From NCBI RefSeq assembly GCF_033441515.1, contig NZ_JAWQJT010000001.1, positions 2,914,001 to 2,978,000 of the forward strand: a stretch of DNA of 64,000 nt. Direction: 5' to 3'. This stretch comes from Amycolatopsis solani (GTDB lineage: Bacteria; Actinomycetota; Actinomycetes; Mycobacteriales; Pseudonocardiaceae). A model generated the notes under the pieces. That model saw only the letters and a list, made by a program, of their open reading frames with translations, searched no databases and was not told the origin of the DNA. The translations under genes were made by a program, and so were the position numbers. Every line of letters begins with the position of its first letter. The first letter of the stretch is position 1. Shown here one piece after another: positions 27,060-38,186 of this stretch.

Positions 27060-27620
27060 GTGCTGAACAGTGCCTTGGTCCTCGCCGCAGAGGGCGAAAC
27101 GCACAACCCGATCATCCCCGACATCTCGGAGCTGATCCTCGGCATCGTCGCCTTCCTCATCCTGCTGTTCATCCTCAAGAAGTACGTCGTCCCTCGCTTC
27201 GAGGCCGCGTACGAAGAGCGTGCGCAGAAGATCGAGGGTGGCATCGAGAAGGCCGAGAAGGCCCAGGCCGAGGCCGAAGAGGCGCTGGCCAAGTACAAGG
27301 CCCAGCTGGCCGAGGCCCGGAGCGAGGCCGCCAAGATCCGTGACGACGCCCGGCTCGAAGCCGAGCAGATCAAGGCGGAACTGCGGGCCGAGGCGGAGGC
27401 CGAGTCCCAGCGGATCGTCGCTCAGGGGCAGGCCCAGCTGCAGGCCCAGAAGGCGCAGATCATCGCCGAGCTGCGGGCCGACATGGGCCGCAACGCCGTC
27501 GAGCTGGCCAGCCGCATCGTCGGCGAGTCGCTCGAGGACGAGGCGCGCCGCCGCGGCACCGTCGACCGGTTCCTGGCGGAGCTGGAGACCGCCGGTGCCT
27601 CCAACGGAGCGGGGAAGTAG
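27060..27620 (+). CDS. atpF: ATP synthase Fo subunit b
   Basis: Subunit b is the peripheral stalk that links a to delta/alpha. The 186-residue protein has one N-terminal membrane helix (about residues 20-42) followed by a long Ala/Glu/Lys/Arg coiled coil to the C-terminus. The start is GTG 27060 after AAGGAG. Unlike mycobacteria, which also have a fused b-delta protein, b and delta are separate genes here, with 6 bp between them. Confidence 0.95.
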   Translation: MLNSALVLAAEGETHNPIIPDISELILGIVAFLILLFILKKYVVPRFEAAYEERAQKIEGGIEKAEKAQAEAEEALAKYKAQLAEARSEAAKIRDDARLEAEQIKAELRAEAEAESQRIVAQGQAQLQAQKAQIIAELRADMGRNAVELASRIVGESLEDEARRRGTVDRFLAELETAGASNGAGK

Positions 27621-27626
27621 CCAGAA

Positions 27627-28451
27627 ATGACGCTGCATGCTGCGAGCCGTGAAGCGCTCGGCCTCGCCGAGGAACGCCTCGGCGAGGTTCTGGCCGACGC
27701 GGGAGCCGACGCGGCCACGGTCGGCGACGAGCTGCTCTCGGTCGTCGACCTGCTGGACCGGGAGATCGGCCTGCGCCGGGCGGTGAGCGACGCCTCGGCG
27801 ACGCCGGAGGCGCGCACCGCGCTGGTGCGCCGGCTGTTCGACGGCAAGCTGTCCGAACCGGCCCTGAAGGTGCTCGACGCCGTGGCGGGCAGCCGCTGGT
27901 CCAGCCCCCGTGAGCTGACCGACGGCCTCGAGTCGCTCGGTCGCTCGGCCCTGCTCACCTCGGCCGAGAAGACCGGGAACGTCGACACCGTCGAGTCCCA
28001 GCTCTTCCAGGTCGCGCGGGTGGTGGCCAACCACCCTGAGCTGGAGAAGGCGCTGTCGGACCTGACCGGTTCCGCCGACGCGAAGCGCACGCTGGTGCGC
28101 GGGCTGTTCGCCGACAAGGTGGACGTCGTGACCGAGACCCTCGTCGAGCAGGTCGTCCGCCGGGCCAAGGGCCGCGGCGTCGGCGTCGGGCTCGACAAGC
28201 TGGTCAAGCTGGCCGCCGAGCGGCGCCAGCGCTCGGTCGCCTACGTGACCAGCGCGAACGCCCTGTCCGACGAGCAGACCGCCCAGCTGGGCGAGAAGCT
28301 CAACGGCATCTACGGGCGGCCGATCGCCCTGCACGTCGAGATCGACCCCCGGCTCGGCGGCGGTCTCGTCGTCCGCGTCGGCGACGAGGTCATCGACGGG
28401 AGCGCGGCGGGTCAGCTCGCGGCGCTGCGCAGGCGGCTGGCCCGGGCATAG
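27627..28451 (+). CDS. atpH: ATP synthase F1 subunit delta
   Basis: Delta joins the b stalk to the alpha N-termini. At 274 residues it is about 95 longer than E. coli delta. The family C-terminal signature VEIDPRLGGGLVVRVGDEVIDGS lies near residue 240, and the extra length is at the N-terminal side, as in other actinobacteria. ATG 27627 follows the atpF stop by 6 bp. There is a 57-bp gap before atpA with its own SD (CGAGAGCGGGA). Confidence 0.93.
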   Translation: MTLHAASREALGLAEERLGEVLADAGADAATVGDELLSVVDLLDREIGLRRAVSDASATPEARTALVRRLFDGKLSEPALKVLDAVAGSRWSSPRELTDGLESLGRSALLTSAEKTGNVDTVESQLFQVARVVANHPELEKALSDLTGSADAKRTLVRGLFADKVDVVTETLVEQVVRRAKGRGVGVGLDKLVKLAAERRQRSVAYVTSANALSDEQTAQLGEKLNGIYGRPIALHVEIDPRLGGGLVVRVGDEVIDGSAAGQLAALRRRLARA

Positions 28452-28508
28452 CCCCAGGTCACACAAGACTTTGCATACTGGCAAGAACGAAGCGAGAGCG
28501 GGAAAGAC

Positions 28509-30146
28509 ATGGCCGAGCTGACGATCTCCTCGGATGAGATCCGTAGCGCGATCGAGAACTACGTCTCGAGTTACGCCCCGGACGTGAGCCGGGAAGAAGT
28601 TGGCGTCGTGATCGACGCGGGTGACGGTATCGCCCACGTCGAGGGCCTCCCCTCGGCCATGGCCAACGAGCTGCTCGAGTTCCCCGGCGGCGTCCTGGGC
28701 GTCGCACTGAACCTGGACGCGCGCTCCATCGGTGCCGCGATCCTCGGTGACTTCGAAAGCATCGAAGAGGGCCAGCAGGTCAAGCGCACCGGCCAGGTCC
28801 TGTCGGTGCCGGTCGGCGACGGCTACCTCGGTCGCGTCGTGAACCCGCTGGGTGCCGCCATCGACGGCCTCGGCGAGATCGAGACCACCGAGCGCCGCGC
28901 GCTGGAGCTGAAGGCCGCCTCGGTGGTCGAGCGCCAGCCGGTGTCCGAGCCGCTGCAGACCGGCATCACCGCGATCGACGCGATGACGCCGATCGGGCGC
29001 GGCCAGCGCCAGCTGATCATCGGTGACCGCAAGACGGGCAAGACCGCCGTCGCCGTGGACACGATCATCAACCAGAAGGCCAACTGGGAGACCGGCGACC
29101 CGAAGAAGCAGGTCCGCTGCATCTACGTCGCCGTCGGCCAGAAGGGCTCGACGATCGCCGCGGTCAAGAAGTCCCTCGAGGACGCGGGCGCGATGGAGTA
29201 CACCACCATCGTCGCCGCTCCGGCCTCGGACTCCGCCGGCTTCAAGTGGATCGCGCCCTACACCGGCTCGGCCATCGGCCAGCACTGGATGTACGAGGGC
29301 AAGCACGTCCTCATCGTGTTCGACGACCTGACCAAGCAGGCCGACGCCTACCGCGCGATCTCGCTGCTGCTGCGCCGCCCGCCGGGCCGCGAGGCGTTCC
29401 CCGGCGACGTCTTCTACTTGCACTCCCGTCTCCTCGAGCGGTGCGCGAAGCTCTCGGACGAGCTGGGCGCCGGCTCGCTGACCGGGCTGCCGATCATCGA
29501 GACCAAGGCCAACGACGTGTCGGCCTACATCCCGACGAACGTCATCTCGATCACCGACGGCCAGTGCTTCTTCCAGTCGGACCTGTTCAACGCCGGTCAG
29601 CGCCCGGCCATCGACGTGGGTATCTCGGTCTCCCGCGTGGGTGGTGCCGCGCAGGTCAAGGCGATGAAGTCGGTCTCGGGCTCGCTCCGGATCGACCTGT
29701 CGCAGTACCGCGAGCTGGAGGCCTTCGCGGCCTTCGCCTCGGACCTCGACGACGCCTCCAAGGCGCAGCTCGAGCGCGGTGCCCGGCTGTACGAGGTGCT
29801 CAAGCAGCCGCAGTACTCGCCGGTCCCGGTCGAGGAGCAGGTCTGCACGGTGTGGCTGGGCACGAACGGCCACTACGACTCGGTCCCGACCGAGGACGTC
29901 CGCCGCTTCAACCAGGAGTTCCTCGACTCGCTCCGCCGCAAGCACGACGACATCCTGGGCGCGATCCGCGACTCCGGGAAGTTCGAGGACGAGACGGCCG
30001 ACAAGCTGGTCGCCGCGGTGAACGAGTTCAAGAAGGAGTTCACGACCTCCGAGGGCAAGCCGCTCGAGGAGAACGCGGACGCCATGGAATCCGACAAGGT
30101 CGGGCAGGAGACCGTCAAGGTCAACAAGCCCGCGCCGAAGAAGTGA
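28509..30146 (+). CDS. atpA: ATP synthase F1 subunit alpha
   Basis: Alpha is the non-catalytic nucleotide-binding subunit. The 545-residue protein has Walker A GDRKTGKT at 172-179 and the alpha signature [14 protein letters not shown]. It carries a charged C-terminal extension of about 30 residues (ending KVNKPAPKK) beyond the E. coli length. In mycobacteria a comparable extension suppresses ATP hydrolysis. Whether this one does is inference from similarity of position and character. The start is ATG 28509. Confidence 0.97.
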   Translation: MAELTISSDEIRSAIENYVSSYAPDVSREEVGVVIDAGDGIAHVEGLPSAMANELLEFPGGVLGVALNLDARSIGAAILGDFESIEEGQQVKRTGQVLSVPVGDGYLGRVVNPLGAAIDGLGEIETTERRALELKAASVVERQPVSEPLQTGITAIDAMTPIGRGQRQLIIGDRKTGKTAVAVDTIINQKANWETGDPKKQVRCIYVAVGQKGSTIAAVKKSLEDAGAMEYTTIVAAPASDSAGFKWIAPYTGSAIGQHWMYEGKHVLIVFDDLTKQADAYRAISLLLRRPPGREAFPGDVFYLHSRLLERCAKLSDELGAGSLTGLPIIETKANDVSAYIPTNVISITDGQCFFQSDLFNAGQRPAIDVGISVSRVGGAAQVKAMKSVSGSLRIDLSQYRELEAFAAFASDLDDASKAQLERGARLYEVLKQPQYSPVPVEEQVCTVWLGTNGHYDSVPTEDVRRFNQEFLDSLRRKHDDILGAIRDSGKFEDETADKLVAAVNEFKKEFTTSEGKPLEENADAMESDKVGQETVKVNKPAPKK

Positions 30147-30157
30147 GCTGGTAGCTC

Positions 30158-32523
<2,366 letters not shown>

Positions 32524-32535
32524 TCTCGTGAGCTC

Positions 32536-32573
32536 GGCGGGGGCAGTGTCCACTATGGACTCGCGCCCCCGCC
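32536..32573 (+). terminator. Hairpin between atpD and atpC
   Basis: GGCGGGGGC (32536-32544) and GCCCCCGCC (32565-32573) form a 9-bp GC stem with a 20-nt loop, 12 bp after the atpD stop. A second small dyad, CTCGGG/CCCGAG, lies just before the atpC ribosome site. This could lower epsilon synthesis relative to beta or act as an mRNA processing site. Confidence 0.5.
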
Positions 32574-32637
32574 GTTCTCATAGCTTCGGACAGACCTATT
32601 ACACTCGGGAGTAACACCCCGAGCTAAGGAGTGCTAC

Positions 32638-33003
32638 GTGGCTGAGATGTCCGTGGAGCTGGTGGCCGTCGAGCGCCGTCTCTGGTCGGGTACCGCCACT
32701 TTCGTGGTGGCCCAGACCACCGAGGGCGAGATCGGCATCATGGCCGGCCACGAACCCGTGCTCGGGCAGCTCGTCGAGGGTGGCGTGGTCAAGGTGACGA
32801 CCACCGACGGCGAGACGGTCTGCGCGGCCGTGCACGGCGGTTTCCTGTCGGTCACCGCCACCGGGGTCAGCATCCTGGCCGAGAGCGCCGAACTGTCCGA
32901 CGAGATCGACGTCGACGCGGCGAAGGCGGCTTTGAACGCCGACGACGAAACCGAGCGGACGAGGGCAACGGCCCAGCTCCGCGCGGCGGGCAAGTCGGCC
33001 TGA
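32638..33003 (+). CDS. atpC: ATP synthase F1 subunit epsilon
   Basis: Epsilon is a regulatory central-stalk subunit. The 121-residue protein has the N-terminal beta sandwich ([17 protein letters not shown]). The C-terminal helical hairpin is short, as in mycobacteria (ends [14 protein letters not shown]). GTG 32638 follows TAAGGAG. It closes the atp operon and is followed after 25 bp by the DUF2550 gene. Confidence 0.95.
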   Translation: MAEMSVELVAVERRLWSGTATFVVAQTTEGEIGIMAGHEPVLGQLVEGGVVKVTTTDGETVCAAVHGGFLSVTATGVSILAESAELSDEIDVDAAKAALNADDETERTRATAQLRAAGKSA

Positions 33004-33028
33004 GCGCGAGACGGGCAGGAGCCGGGCC

Positions 33029-33463
33029 GTGAAGATCACCGTGGTGGTAGTCGGGCTCCTGATCGTGCTCGCCGTGCTGGTCGCCTGGTACGGCCAGCGG
33101 TGGATCCGGATGCGCCGCGGTGGGGGCGTGAGCGTCGCGCTGCGGTGGCGTCCGGACGCCGCGCGGTCCAGCTGGCACCTGGGGCTGGGCCGCTACGAGG
33201 GCGACGAGTTCGTCTGGTACCGCGTGTGGAGCCTGCGGACCGGCCCGGACCGCGTCTTCCAGCGGGAAAGCATGCAGATCGCCGACCGGCGCGACCCGTC
33301 CGGGAGCGAGGCCTACGCCGTTCCCGAAGGCTCGACCGTGCTGCGCTGCGAGTCGGAAACCCAGGAAGCGATCGAGATCGCCATGGGCCCGGGTGCGTTG
33401 ACGGGTTTCCTGTCGTGGCTCGAGTCCGCCCCGCCCGGGCGACGCCTGCCCCGCGCCTCCTGA
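33029..33463 (+). CDS. DUF2550 family membrane-anchored protein
   Basis: The 144-residue protein has one N-terminal helix (about residues 2-23, signal-anchor) followed by an Arg-rich DUF2550 domain with LRWRPDAARSSWHLGLGRYEGDEFVWYRVWSL. DUF2550 proteins occupy the position directly after atpC in mycobacteria too (Rv1312), and their function is unknown. GTG 33029 lies 25 bp after atpC, so it is probably cotranscribed. Confidence 0.88.
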   Translation: MKITVVVVGLLIVLAVLVAWYGQRWIRMRRGGGVSVALRWRPDAARSSWHLGLGRYEGDEFVWYRVWSLRTGPDRVFQRESMQIADRRDPSGSEAYAVPEGSTVLRCESETQEAIEIAMGPGALTGFLSWLESAPPGRRLPRAS

Positions 33464-33530
33464 CTTGTCTCGCGGTGTTTGTCTCAAACCGAGACAGCCA
33501 TCGCCGCCGATTTGGCTTACGGTTGAACGC

Positions 33531-33851
33531 ATGATCTTCATCGTCGTCAAGTTCCCGGTGAAGCCGGAGCACGCCGAAGCCTGGCCGGAAATCGTCGCCG
33601 ACTACACCGCGAACACCCGCGCCGAAGACGGCAACCGCTTCTTCGAATGGTCGCGCAGCCTCGAGGACAAGAACACCTACGTGCTGGTCGAGGGCTTCGA
33701 CGGCCAGGACGCCGCGGTCGCGCACGTCGGCTCCGACCACTTCAAGTGGGCGGTCGAGAACCTCGGTGCCTACATCAGCGACCACCCGCAGATCATCAAC
33801 GTCCAGGACGCCTCCGACTGGGGCCCGATGGCCGAGATCTCGCCCCACTAA
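33531..33851 (+). CDS. Putative quinol monooxygenase (ABM domain)
   Basis: The 106-residue ferredoxin-like alpha/beta protein of the antibiotic-biosynthesis-monooxygenase fold begins MIFIVVKFPVKPEHAEAWPEIV and has the family EGFDGQDAAVAHVGSDHF segment. Relatives (YgiN-like) oxidise quinols without cofactors or bind heme, and the specific role is unknown. ATG 33531 follows TACGGT (33518-33523) by 7 nt, consistent with a leaderless transcript. The upstream in-frame residues are not family-like. aroA starts 10 bp later. Confidence 0.85.
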   Translation: MIFIVVKFPVKPEHAEAWPEIVADYTANTRAEDGNRFFEWSRSLEDKNTYVLVEGFDGQDAAVAHVGSDHFKWAVENLGAYISDHPQIINVQDASDWGPMAEISPH

Positions 33852-33861
33852 ACTGGGGTCC

Positions 33862-35100
33862 GTGACCCTCGTCGAGATCCCCGGCTCCAAGTCCGTCACC
33901 GCCCGCGGCCTGTTCCTGGCCGCCGCCGCGCACGGCACCACGACCCTCGGCCGTCCGCTGCACTCGGACGACACCGAGGGCTTCGCCGAGGGCCTCGCCG
34001 AGCTCGGTTACCGCGTCGACCGCCAGCCGGGCGCGTGGACCATCGAGGGCCGCCCGTCGGGTCCGGGCGTCGCTTCCGCCGACGTCTTCTGCCGCGACGG
34101 CGCCACGACGGCCCGGTTCCTGCCCGCGCTGGCCGCAGCCGGCACCGGGACGTTCCACTTCGACGCCTCCGACCAGATGCGCCGCCGCCCGCTCGGGCCG
34201 CTGACCGACGCGCTGCAGGAGCTGGGCGTCGACCTCGAGTTCGGCGGCGAGCCGGGCCACCACCCGCTGACGGTCCGCGCGAACGGCGTCAAGGGCGGCG
34301 ACCTGACCCTCGACGCCGGGCTGTCTTCGCAGTTCCTGACCGCGTTGCTGCTGCTCGGGCCGCTGACCGCGGAGGGGCTGCGGATCACGGTGACCGACCT
34401 CGTGTCGGTGCCCTACGTCGAGATCACGCTCGAGATGATGCGCCGCTTCGGCGTCGACGTCGGGCGTGAGGGGAAGACGTTCGTCGTCCCGCCGACGCCG
34501 TACCGGGCCTGCGAGTACCCGGTGGAGCCCGACGCGTCGACGGCGAGCTACTTCCTCGCCGCGGCGGCGGTCACCGGCCGCACGGTGACCATCCCGGGGC
34601 TGGGCTCTTCGGCGCTGCAGGGCGACGTCCGCTTCGTCGACGTGCTAGACCGGATGGGTGCGCACGTCGAGCTGGCCGAGGACTCGGTGACGGTCGCGGG
34701 CCCGTCGGACGGCCTGCGCGGGGTCACGGTGAACATGCGCGACATCTCCGACACCGTCCCGACGCTGGCGGCGATCGCGCCGTTCGCTTCGGGCCCGGTG
34801 CGCATCGAGGACGTGTACAACACGCGCATCAAGGAGTGCGACCGGCTGGACGCGTGCGAGGAGAACCTGCGCGCGCTGGGCATCGAGGTGGAGACGGGTC
34901 GCGACTGGATCGAGATCCAGCCGGGCACGCCGTCCGGCGCCCTGATCAAGTGCCGCCGGGACCACCGGATCGCGATGGCGTTCAGCATCACCGGCCTGCT
35001 CACCGACGGCATCACGCTCGACGACCCGGACTGCGTGAAGAAGACGTTCCCCGGCTTCCACCAGACACTGGCCGACTTGCGTACGCAGTGGGCCTCGTGA
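33862..35100 (+). CDS. aroA: 3-phosphoshikimate 1-carboxyvinyltransferase (EPSP synthase)
   Basis: It is the shikimate-pathway enzyme joining PEP to shikimate-3-phosphate. The 412-residue protein begins VTLVEIPGSKSVTARGLFLAAAA. Substrate-binding motifs are PGSKSVTAR near the N-terminus and RDGATTARFLPALAAAG at about 76, plus RIKECDRLDA and DHRIAMAFS toward the C-terminus. GTG 33862 lies 7 nt after a TAAACT -10 element (33849-33854) that overlaps the stop of the preceding gene, so it has its own leaderless promoter. It converges on the PduO gene, with a long palindrome between them. Confidence 0.95.
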   Translation: MTLVEIPGSKSVTARGLFLAAAAHGTTTLGRPLHSDDTEGFAEGLAELGYRVDRQPGAWTIEGRPSGPGVASADVFCRDGATTARFLPALAAAGTGTFHFDASDQMRRRPLGPLTDALQELGVDLEFGGEPGHHPLTVRANGVKGGDLTLDAGLSSQFLTALLLLGPLTAEGLRITVTDLVSVPYVEITLEMMRRFGVDVGREGKTFVVPPTPYRACEYPVEPDASTASYFLAAAAVTGRTVTIPGLGSSALQGDVRFVDVLDRMGAHVELAEDSVTVAGPSDGLRGVTVNMRDISDTVPTLAAIAPFASGPVRIEDVYNTRIKECDRLDACEENLRALGIEVETGRDWIEIQPGTPSGALIKCRRDHRIAMAFSITGLLTDGITLDDPDCVKKTFPGFHQTLADLRTQWAS

Positions 35101-35138
35101 GTGTTTAGTCGGGTTCTAACCCGACTAAACACTCACGA
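35095..35138. terminator. Long palindrome between convergent aroA and PduO genes
   Basis: Perfect 21-bp arms (35095-35115 and 35118-35138) contain GTGTTTAGTCGGGTT and its complement, with only 2 nt between them. The left arm includes the aroA stop codon, and the right arm ends 17 bp before the PduO stop. Position between two convergent genes suggests a bidirectional terminator. The stem is less GC-rich than its surroundings. Confidence 0.8.
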
Positions 35139-35154
35139 CAACCTGCACCGAGCG

Positions 35155-35730
35155 CTACTGGGGCTGCCCGCCCGGCTGCCACAGCACGTCACCCTCGGGG
35201 TTCGCCAGCCGGGCGAGGATGAACAGCAGGTCCGACAGCCGGTTCAGGTACTTCACCGCGATCGGGTTCGTCGTCTCCGGCTCGGCCTCGTACAGCGCCC
35301 ACGCGCTCCGCTCCGCACGCCGGGAGACCGTGCGCGCCTGGTGCAGGAACGCCGCGCCCGGCGTGCCGCCCGGCAGGATGAACGACGTCAGCTTCGGCAG
35401 CCGCTCGTTGAACTCGTCGCACCAGCCTTCGAGCCGCTCGACGTACTTCTCCGTGATCCGCAGCGGCGGGTACGGCGGGTCGTCGGAGATCGGCAGGCAG
35501 AGGTCGGCGCCGACGTCGAAGAGATCGTTCTGCACCACACGCAGGACGTCCGCGATTTCGCCGGTCAGCTGCCCGACGGCGATCGCGAGGCCCAGCACCG
35601 AGTTCGTCTCGTCGGTGTCCGCGTACGCGCCGAGGCGGGCCGAGGTTTTCGGCACGCGGGACCCGTCGCCGAGCGCGGTCGTGCCGCTGTCGCCGACCTT
35701 CGTGTAGACGCGGTTGATGCGAACGACCAT
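35155..35730 (-). CDS. Cob(I)alamin adenosyltransferase, PduO type
   Basis: The enzyme transfers the adenosyl group of ATP to cob(I)alamin to make coenzyme B12. The 191-residue protein has the PduO N-terminal ATP motif RVYTKVGDSGTTALGDG, the RLGAYADTDETNS segment, and LNRLSDLLFILAR near the C-terminus. ATG 35730. It is divergent from murA (61 bp). It could supply adenosylcobalamin to the ethylmalonyl-CoA mutase at 44.5 kb. The gene has the same place next to murA in M. tuberculosis (Rv1314c). Confidence 0.93.
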   Translation of the reverse strand: MVVRINRVYTKVGDSGTTALGDGSRVPKTSARLGAYADTDETNSVLGLAIAVGQLTGEIADVLRVVQNDLFDVGADLCLPISDDPPYPPLRITEKYVERLEGWCDEFNERLPKLTSFILPGGTPGAAFLHQARTVSRRAERSAWALYEAEPETTNPIAVKYLNRLSDLLFILARLANPEGDVLWQPGGQPQ

Positions 35731-35791
35731 GAACCCACCATAGCGGGCCCCGCCCGGGCCGAATCCGGGCGAGAGGGCATGATTGGCGGCC

Positions 35792-37066
35792 ATGAGCGAG
35801 CACTTCGACGTGCATGGCGGAGCCCGGCTGGTCGGCGAGGTCGACGTGGTCGGCGCGAAGAACAGCGTGCTGAAACTGATGGCCGCGGCGCTGCTGGCCG
35901 AGGGCACCACGACCATCACGAACTGCCCGCAGATCCTCGACGTCCCGCTGATGGGCGACGTGCTGCGGAGCGTCGGCTGCGAGGTCGTCATCGAAGGCGA
36001 CACCGCCACGATCACGACGCCGGCCGAGCTGTCGCACCGCGCGGACTCGGCTGCGATGGGCAAGCTGCGCGCGTCCGTCTGCGTGCTGGGCCCGCTGGTC
36101 GGCCGGCTGAAGCAGGCCGTCGTGGCGCTGCCGGGCGGCGACGCGATCGGCTCGCGGCCGCTGGACATGCACCAGAACGGCCTGCGCAAGCTGGGCGCGA
36201 CGAGCACCATCGAGCACGGCTGCGTCGTCGCGAAGGCCGAGACGCTTGTCGGCGCCCAGATCTGGCTCGACTTCCCGAGCGTCGGCGCGACCGAGAACAT
36301 CCTGATGGCGGCCGTGCTGGCCGAGGGCACCACGGTCATCGACAACTGCGCGCGCGAGCCCGAAATCGCCGACATCTGCACGATGCTCGTCGAGATGGGC
36401 GCGAAGATCGAAGGCGCCGGGACGTCGACGCTCACGGTCCACGGCGTCGAGAAGCTGCACCCGACCGAGCACAGCGTGATCGGCGACCGGATCGTCGGCG
36501 CGACGTGGGCGTTCGCCGCCTCGATGACCCGCGGCGACATCACCGTCCGCGGCGTCAACCCGCACCACCTCGACCTGGTGCTGAACAAGCTCGAACTGGC
36601 CGGCGCGGAGGTGGAGACCTACGACGACAAGGGCTTCCGCGTGGTCCAGCCGGAGCGCCCGAAGGCGGTCGACTGGGTGACGCTGCCGTACCCCGGTTTC
36701 GCGACCGACCTGCAGCCCTTCGCGGTCGCGCTGTCGGCGGTGTCCGAGGGCACGTCGATGATCACGGAGAACGTGTACGAAGCGCGGTTCCGCTTCATCG
36801 AGGAGATGGTCCGCCTGTCGGGCGACGCCCGCACGGACGGCCACCACGCGGTGGTCCGCGGCGTCCCCCAGCTGTCGAGCGCCCCGGTCTGGGCCTCCGA
36901 CATCCGCGCGGGCGCGGGCCTGGTACTGGCGGGCCTGTGCGCGGACGGCGTCACGGAGGTCTGGGACGTCTTCCACATCGACCGCGGCTACCCGCATTTC
37001 GTGGAGAACCTGAACCGGCTGGGGGCCGACATCAAGCGCGTCACCGGCGAGCCCGAGCGGGCGTGA
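35792..37066 (+). CDS. murA: UDP-N-acetylglucosamine 1-carboxyvinyltransferase
   Basis: It catalyses the first committed step of peptidoglycan synthesis, PEP transfer to UDP-GlcNAc. The 424-residue protein has the [18 protein letters not shown] start and the mobile catalytic loop [12 protein letters not shown]. The loop residue is Asp117 where most bacteria have Cys (E. coli C115). The same Cys-to-Asp change makes mycobacterial MurA insensitive to fosfomycin. ATG 35792 is chosen over an upstream TTG. The TetR gene follows convergently with a 1-bp gap. Confidence 0.97.
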   Translation: MSEHFDVHGGARLVGEVDVVGAKNSVLKLMAAALLAEGTTTITNCPQILDVPLMGDVLRSVGCEVVIEGDTATITTPAELSHRADSAAMGKLRASVCVLGPLVGRLKQAVVALPGGDAIGSRPLDMHQNGLRKLGATSTIEHGCVVAKAETLVGAQIWLDFPSVGATENILMAAVLAEGTTVIDNCAREPEIADICTMLVEMGAKIEGAGTSTLTVHGVEKLHPTEHSVIGDRIVGATWAFAASMTRGDITVRGVNPHHLDLVLNKLELAGAEVETYDDKGFRVVQPERPKAVDWVTLPYPGFATDLQPFAVALSAVSEGTSMITENVYEARFRFIEEMVRLSGDARTDGHHAVVRGVPQLSSAPVWASDIRAGAGLVLAGLCADGVTEVWDVFHIDRGYPHFVENLNRLGADIKRVTGEPERA

Positions 37067-37067
37067 C

Positions 37068-37661
37068 TCAGGCGCTCTGCGCGCCGAGCGCGCGCAGGGC
37101 GTACGCCACCAGGCGGTCCACGTAGTCCGGCTCCGCCGGGGCCATGCGGACCACCAGCCGCCAGTAGATCGGTGCCGCCAGGACGTCGAGGGCCAGCTCC
37201 ATGTCCAGGTCTTCGGGTAGCTCGCCGCGGGTGATCGCGCGGCGGAGCATGGCCTCGCCGACCTCGCGGCGGGGGCCGCCGATGGCCTCGCGCAAGCCGC
37301 GGGCGTGTTCCGGGGCGCGGGCGTCCTCCGCGATCAGGTCCGGCAGGATCCGCGAGAACAGCGGGTGCGTGAGCCAGTCGATCAGGGACCGCATCGTCTC
37401 GCGCAGGTCTCCGCGCAGGGTGCCCGTGTCGACCTCCGGCGCGCGCGTCACGCTGAACTCCGTCACCACCGACGCGATCATGTGGTCCTTCGACGCCCAG
37501 CGCCGGTACAGCGCGCTCTTGCTGACGCCAGCGCGTTTCGCGACCGCTTCCATCGACAGGCGCCCGTAGCCCTGTTCGGCGAGTTCCCACATGACGGCTT
37601 CGGTGATGGCCTGCGTGACCTCGGGCTGGAGGACCGCGGCGCCGGTCGGGGTGCGTGCCAT
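37068..37661 (-). CDS. TetR family transcriptional regulator
   Basis: The 197-residue protein has an N-terminal TetR helix-turn-helix (LSMEAVAKRAGVSKSALYRRWASKD, about 35-59) and a C-terminal TetR_C-type ligand domain with an Arg/Leu-rich helix. ATG 37661. It is divergent from an NTF2-like/NmrA-like/hydrolase operon. The 93-bp gap carries two copies of a GGACGGTA dyad, so it probably represses both itself and that operon. The ligand is unknown. Confidence 0.9.
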   Translation of the reverse strand: MARTPTGAAVLQPEVTQAITEAVMWELAEQGYGRLSMEAVAKRAGVSKSALYRRWASKDHMIASVVTEFSVTRAPEVDTGTLRGDLRETMRSLIDWLTHPLFSRILPDLIAEDARAPEHARGLREAIGGPRREVGEAMLRRAITRGELPEDLDMELALDVLAAPIYWRLVVRMAPAEPDYVDRLVAYALRALGAQSA

Positions 37662-37680
37662 GGCGGCAGTCTAGCGGGTG

Positions 37681-37702
37681 GACGGGACGGTACCGTCCCG
37701 TC
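37681..37702. promoter_or_regulatory. TetR operator 1 (perfect palindrome)
   Basis: A 22-bp perfect palindrome is centred on GGTACC and contains GGGACGGTACCGTCCC. It begins 20 bp upstream of the tetR start, in the right place for autoregulation. Confidence 0.8.
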
Positions 37703-37715
37703 TAGTCTGACGTCG

Positions 37716-37734
37716 GGACGGTACCGTACCGTCC
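37716..37734. promoter_or_regulatory. TetR operator 2
   Basis: Arms GGACGGTA (37716-37723) and TACCGTCC (37727-37734) are separated by CCG. It shares the GGACGGTACCGT half-motif with operator 1, 32 bp away, and lies 20 bp before the ATG of the divergent NTF2-like gene. Two sites, one per gene, fit a shared repressor. Confidence 0.75.
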
Positions 37735-37754
37735 GAACGTTCAAGGAGGCTGCG

Positions 37755-38186
37755 ATGCACGACTTCGTCGAGCACGCGCTCGATCTGCTGCTGAAGCACG
37801 ACATGGCCGGGTTCGCCGGGCTCTGGGCCGAGGACGGCGTCCTCGAGTTCCCGTTCGCCGCTCCGGGCTACCCGGCGCGCGTCGAAGGCCGGGACGCCAT
37901 CCGCGAGTACCTGCGCGACTACCCGAACCTGCTGGACATCCGGGAGGTCACGGCCAAGACCGTGCACGAGACCACCGACCCGGCCGTGGTCGTCGCCGAG
38001 TTCACCGTCGCCGGCGTCGTCGTCGCGACGCAGCGGCCGTACGAGCTGTCGTACGTCGCCGTGATCACCGTCGAGGACGGCGAGATCCGCCGGTACCGCG
38101 ACTACTGGAGCCCGCAGGCCGCGGCGGAGCTGCTCGGCGGCGCCGACGAGCTGACCGCGGCTTTCACCGGCGGTGACCGTGGCTGA
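37755..38186 (+). CDS. SnoaL/NTF2-like family protein
   Basis: The 143-residue cone-shaped alpha+beta barrel protein starts MHDFVEHALDLLLKHDMAGFAGLWAEDGVLEFPFA and has the family pattern in which a helical start and W/F-D motif lead into sheets (GEIRRYRDYWSPQ). Such proteins act as small-molecule isomerases, cyclases or hydrolases, and no reaction can be assigned. ATG 37755 follows AAGGAGG (37743-37749). It is the first gene of a TetR-controlled operon and overlaps the next gene by 14 bp. Confidence 0.82.
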   Translation: MHDFVEHALDLLLKHDMAGFAGLWAEDGVLEFPFAAPGYPARVEGRDAIREYLRDYPNLLDIREVTAKTVHETTDPAVVVAEFTVAGVVVATQRPYELSYVAVITVEDGEIRRYRDYWSPQAAAELLGGADELTAAFTGGDRG

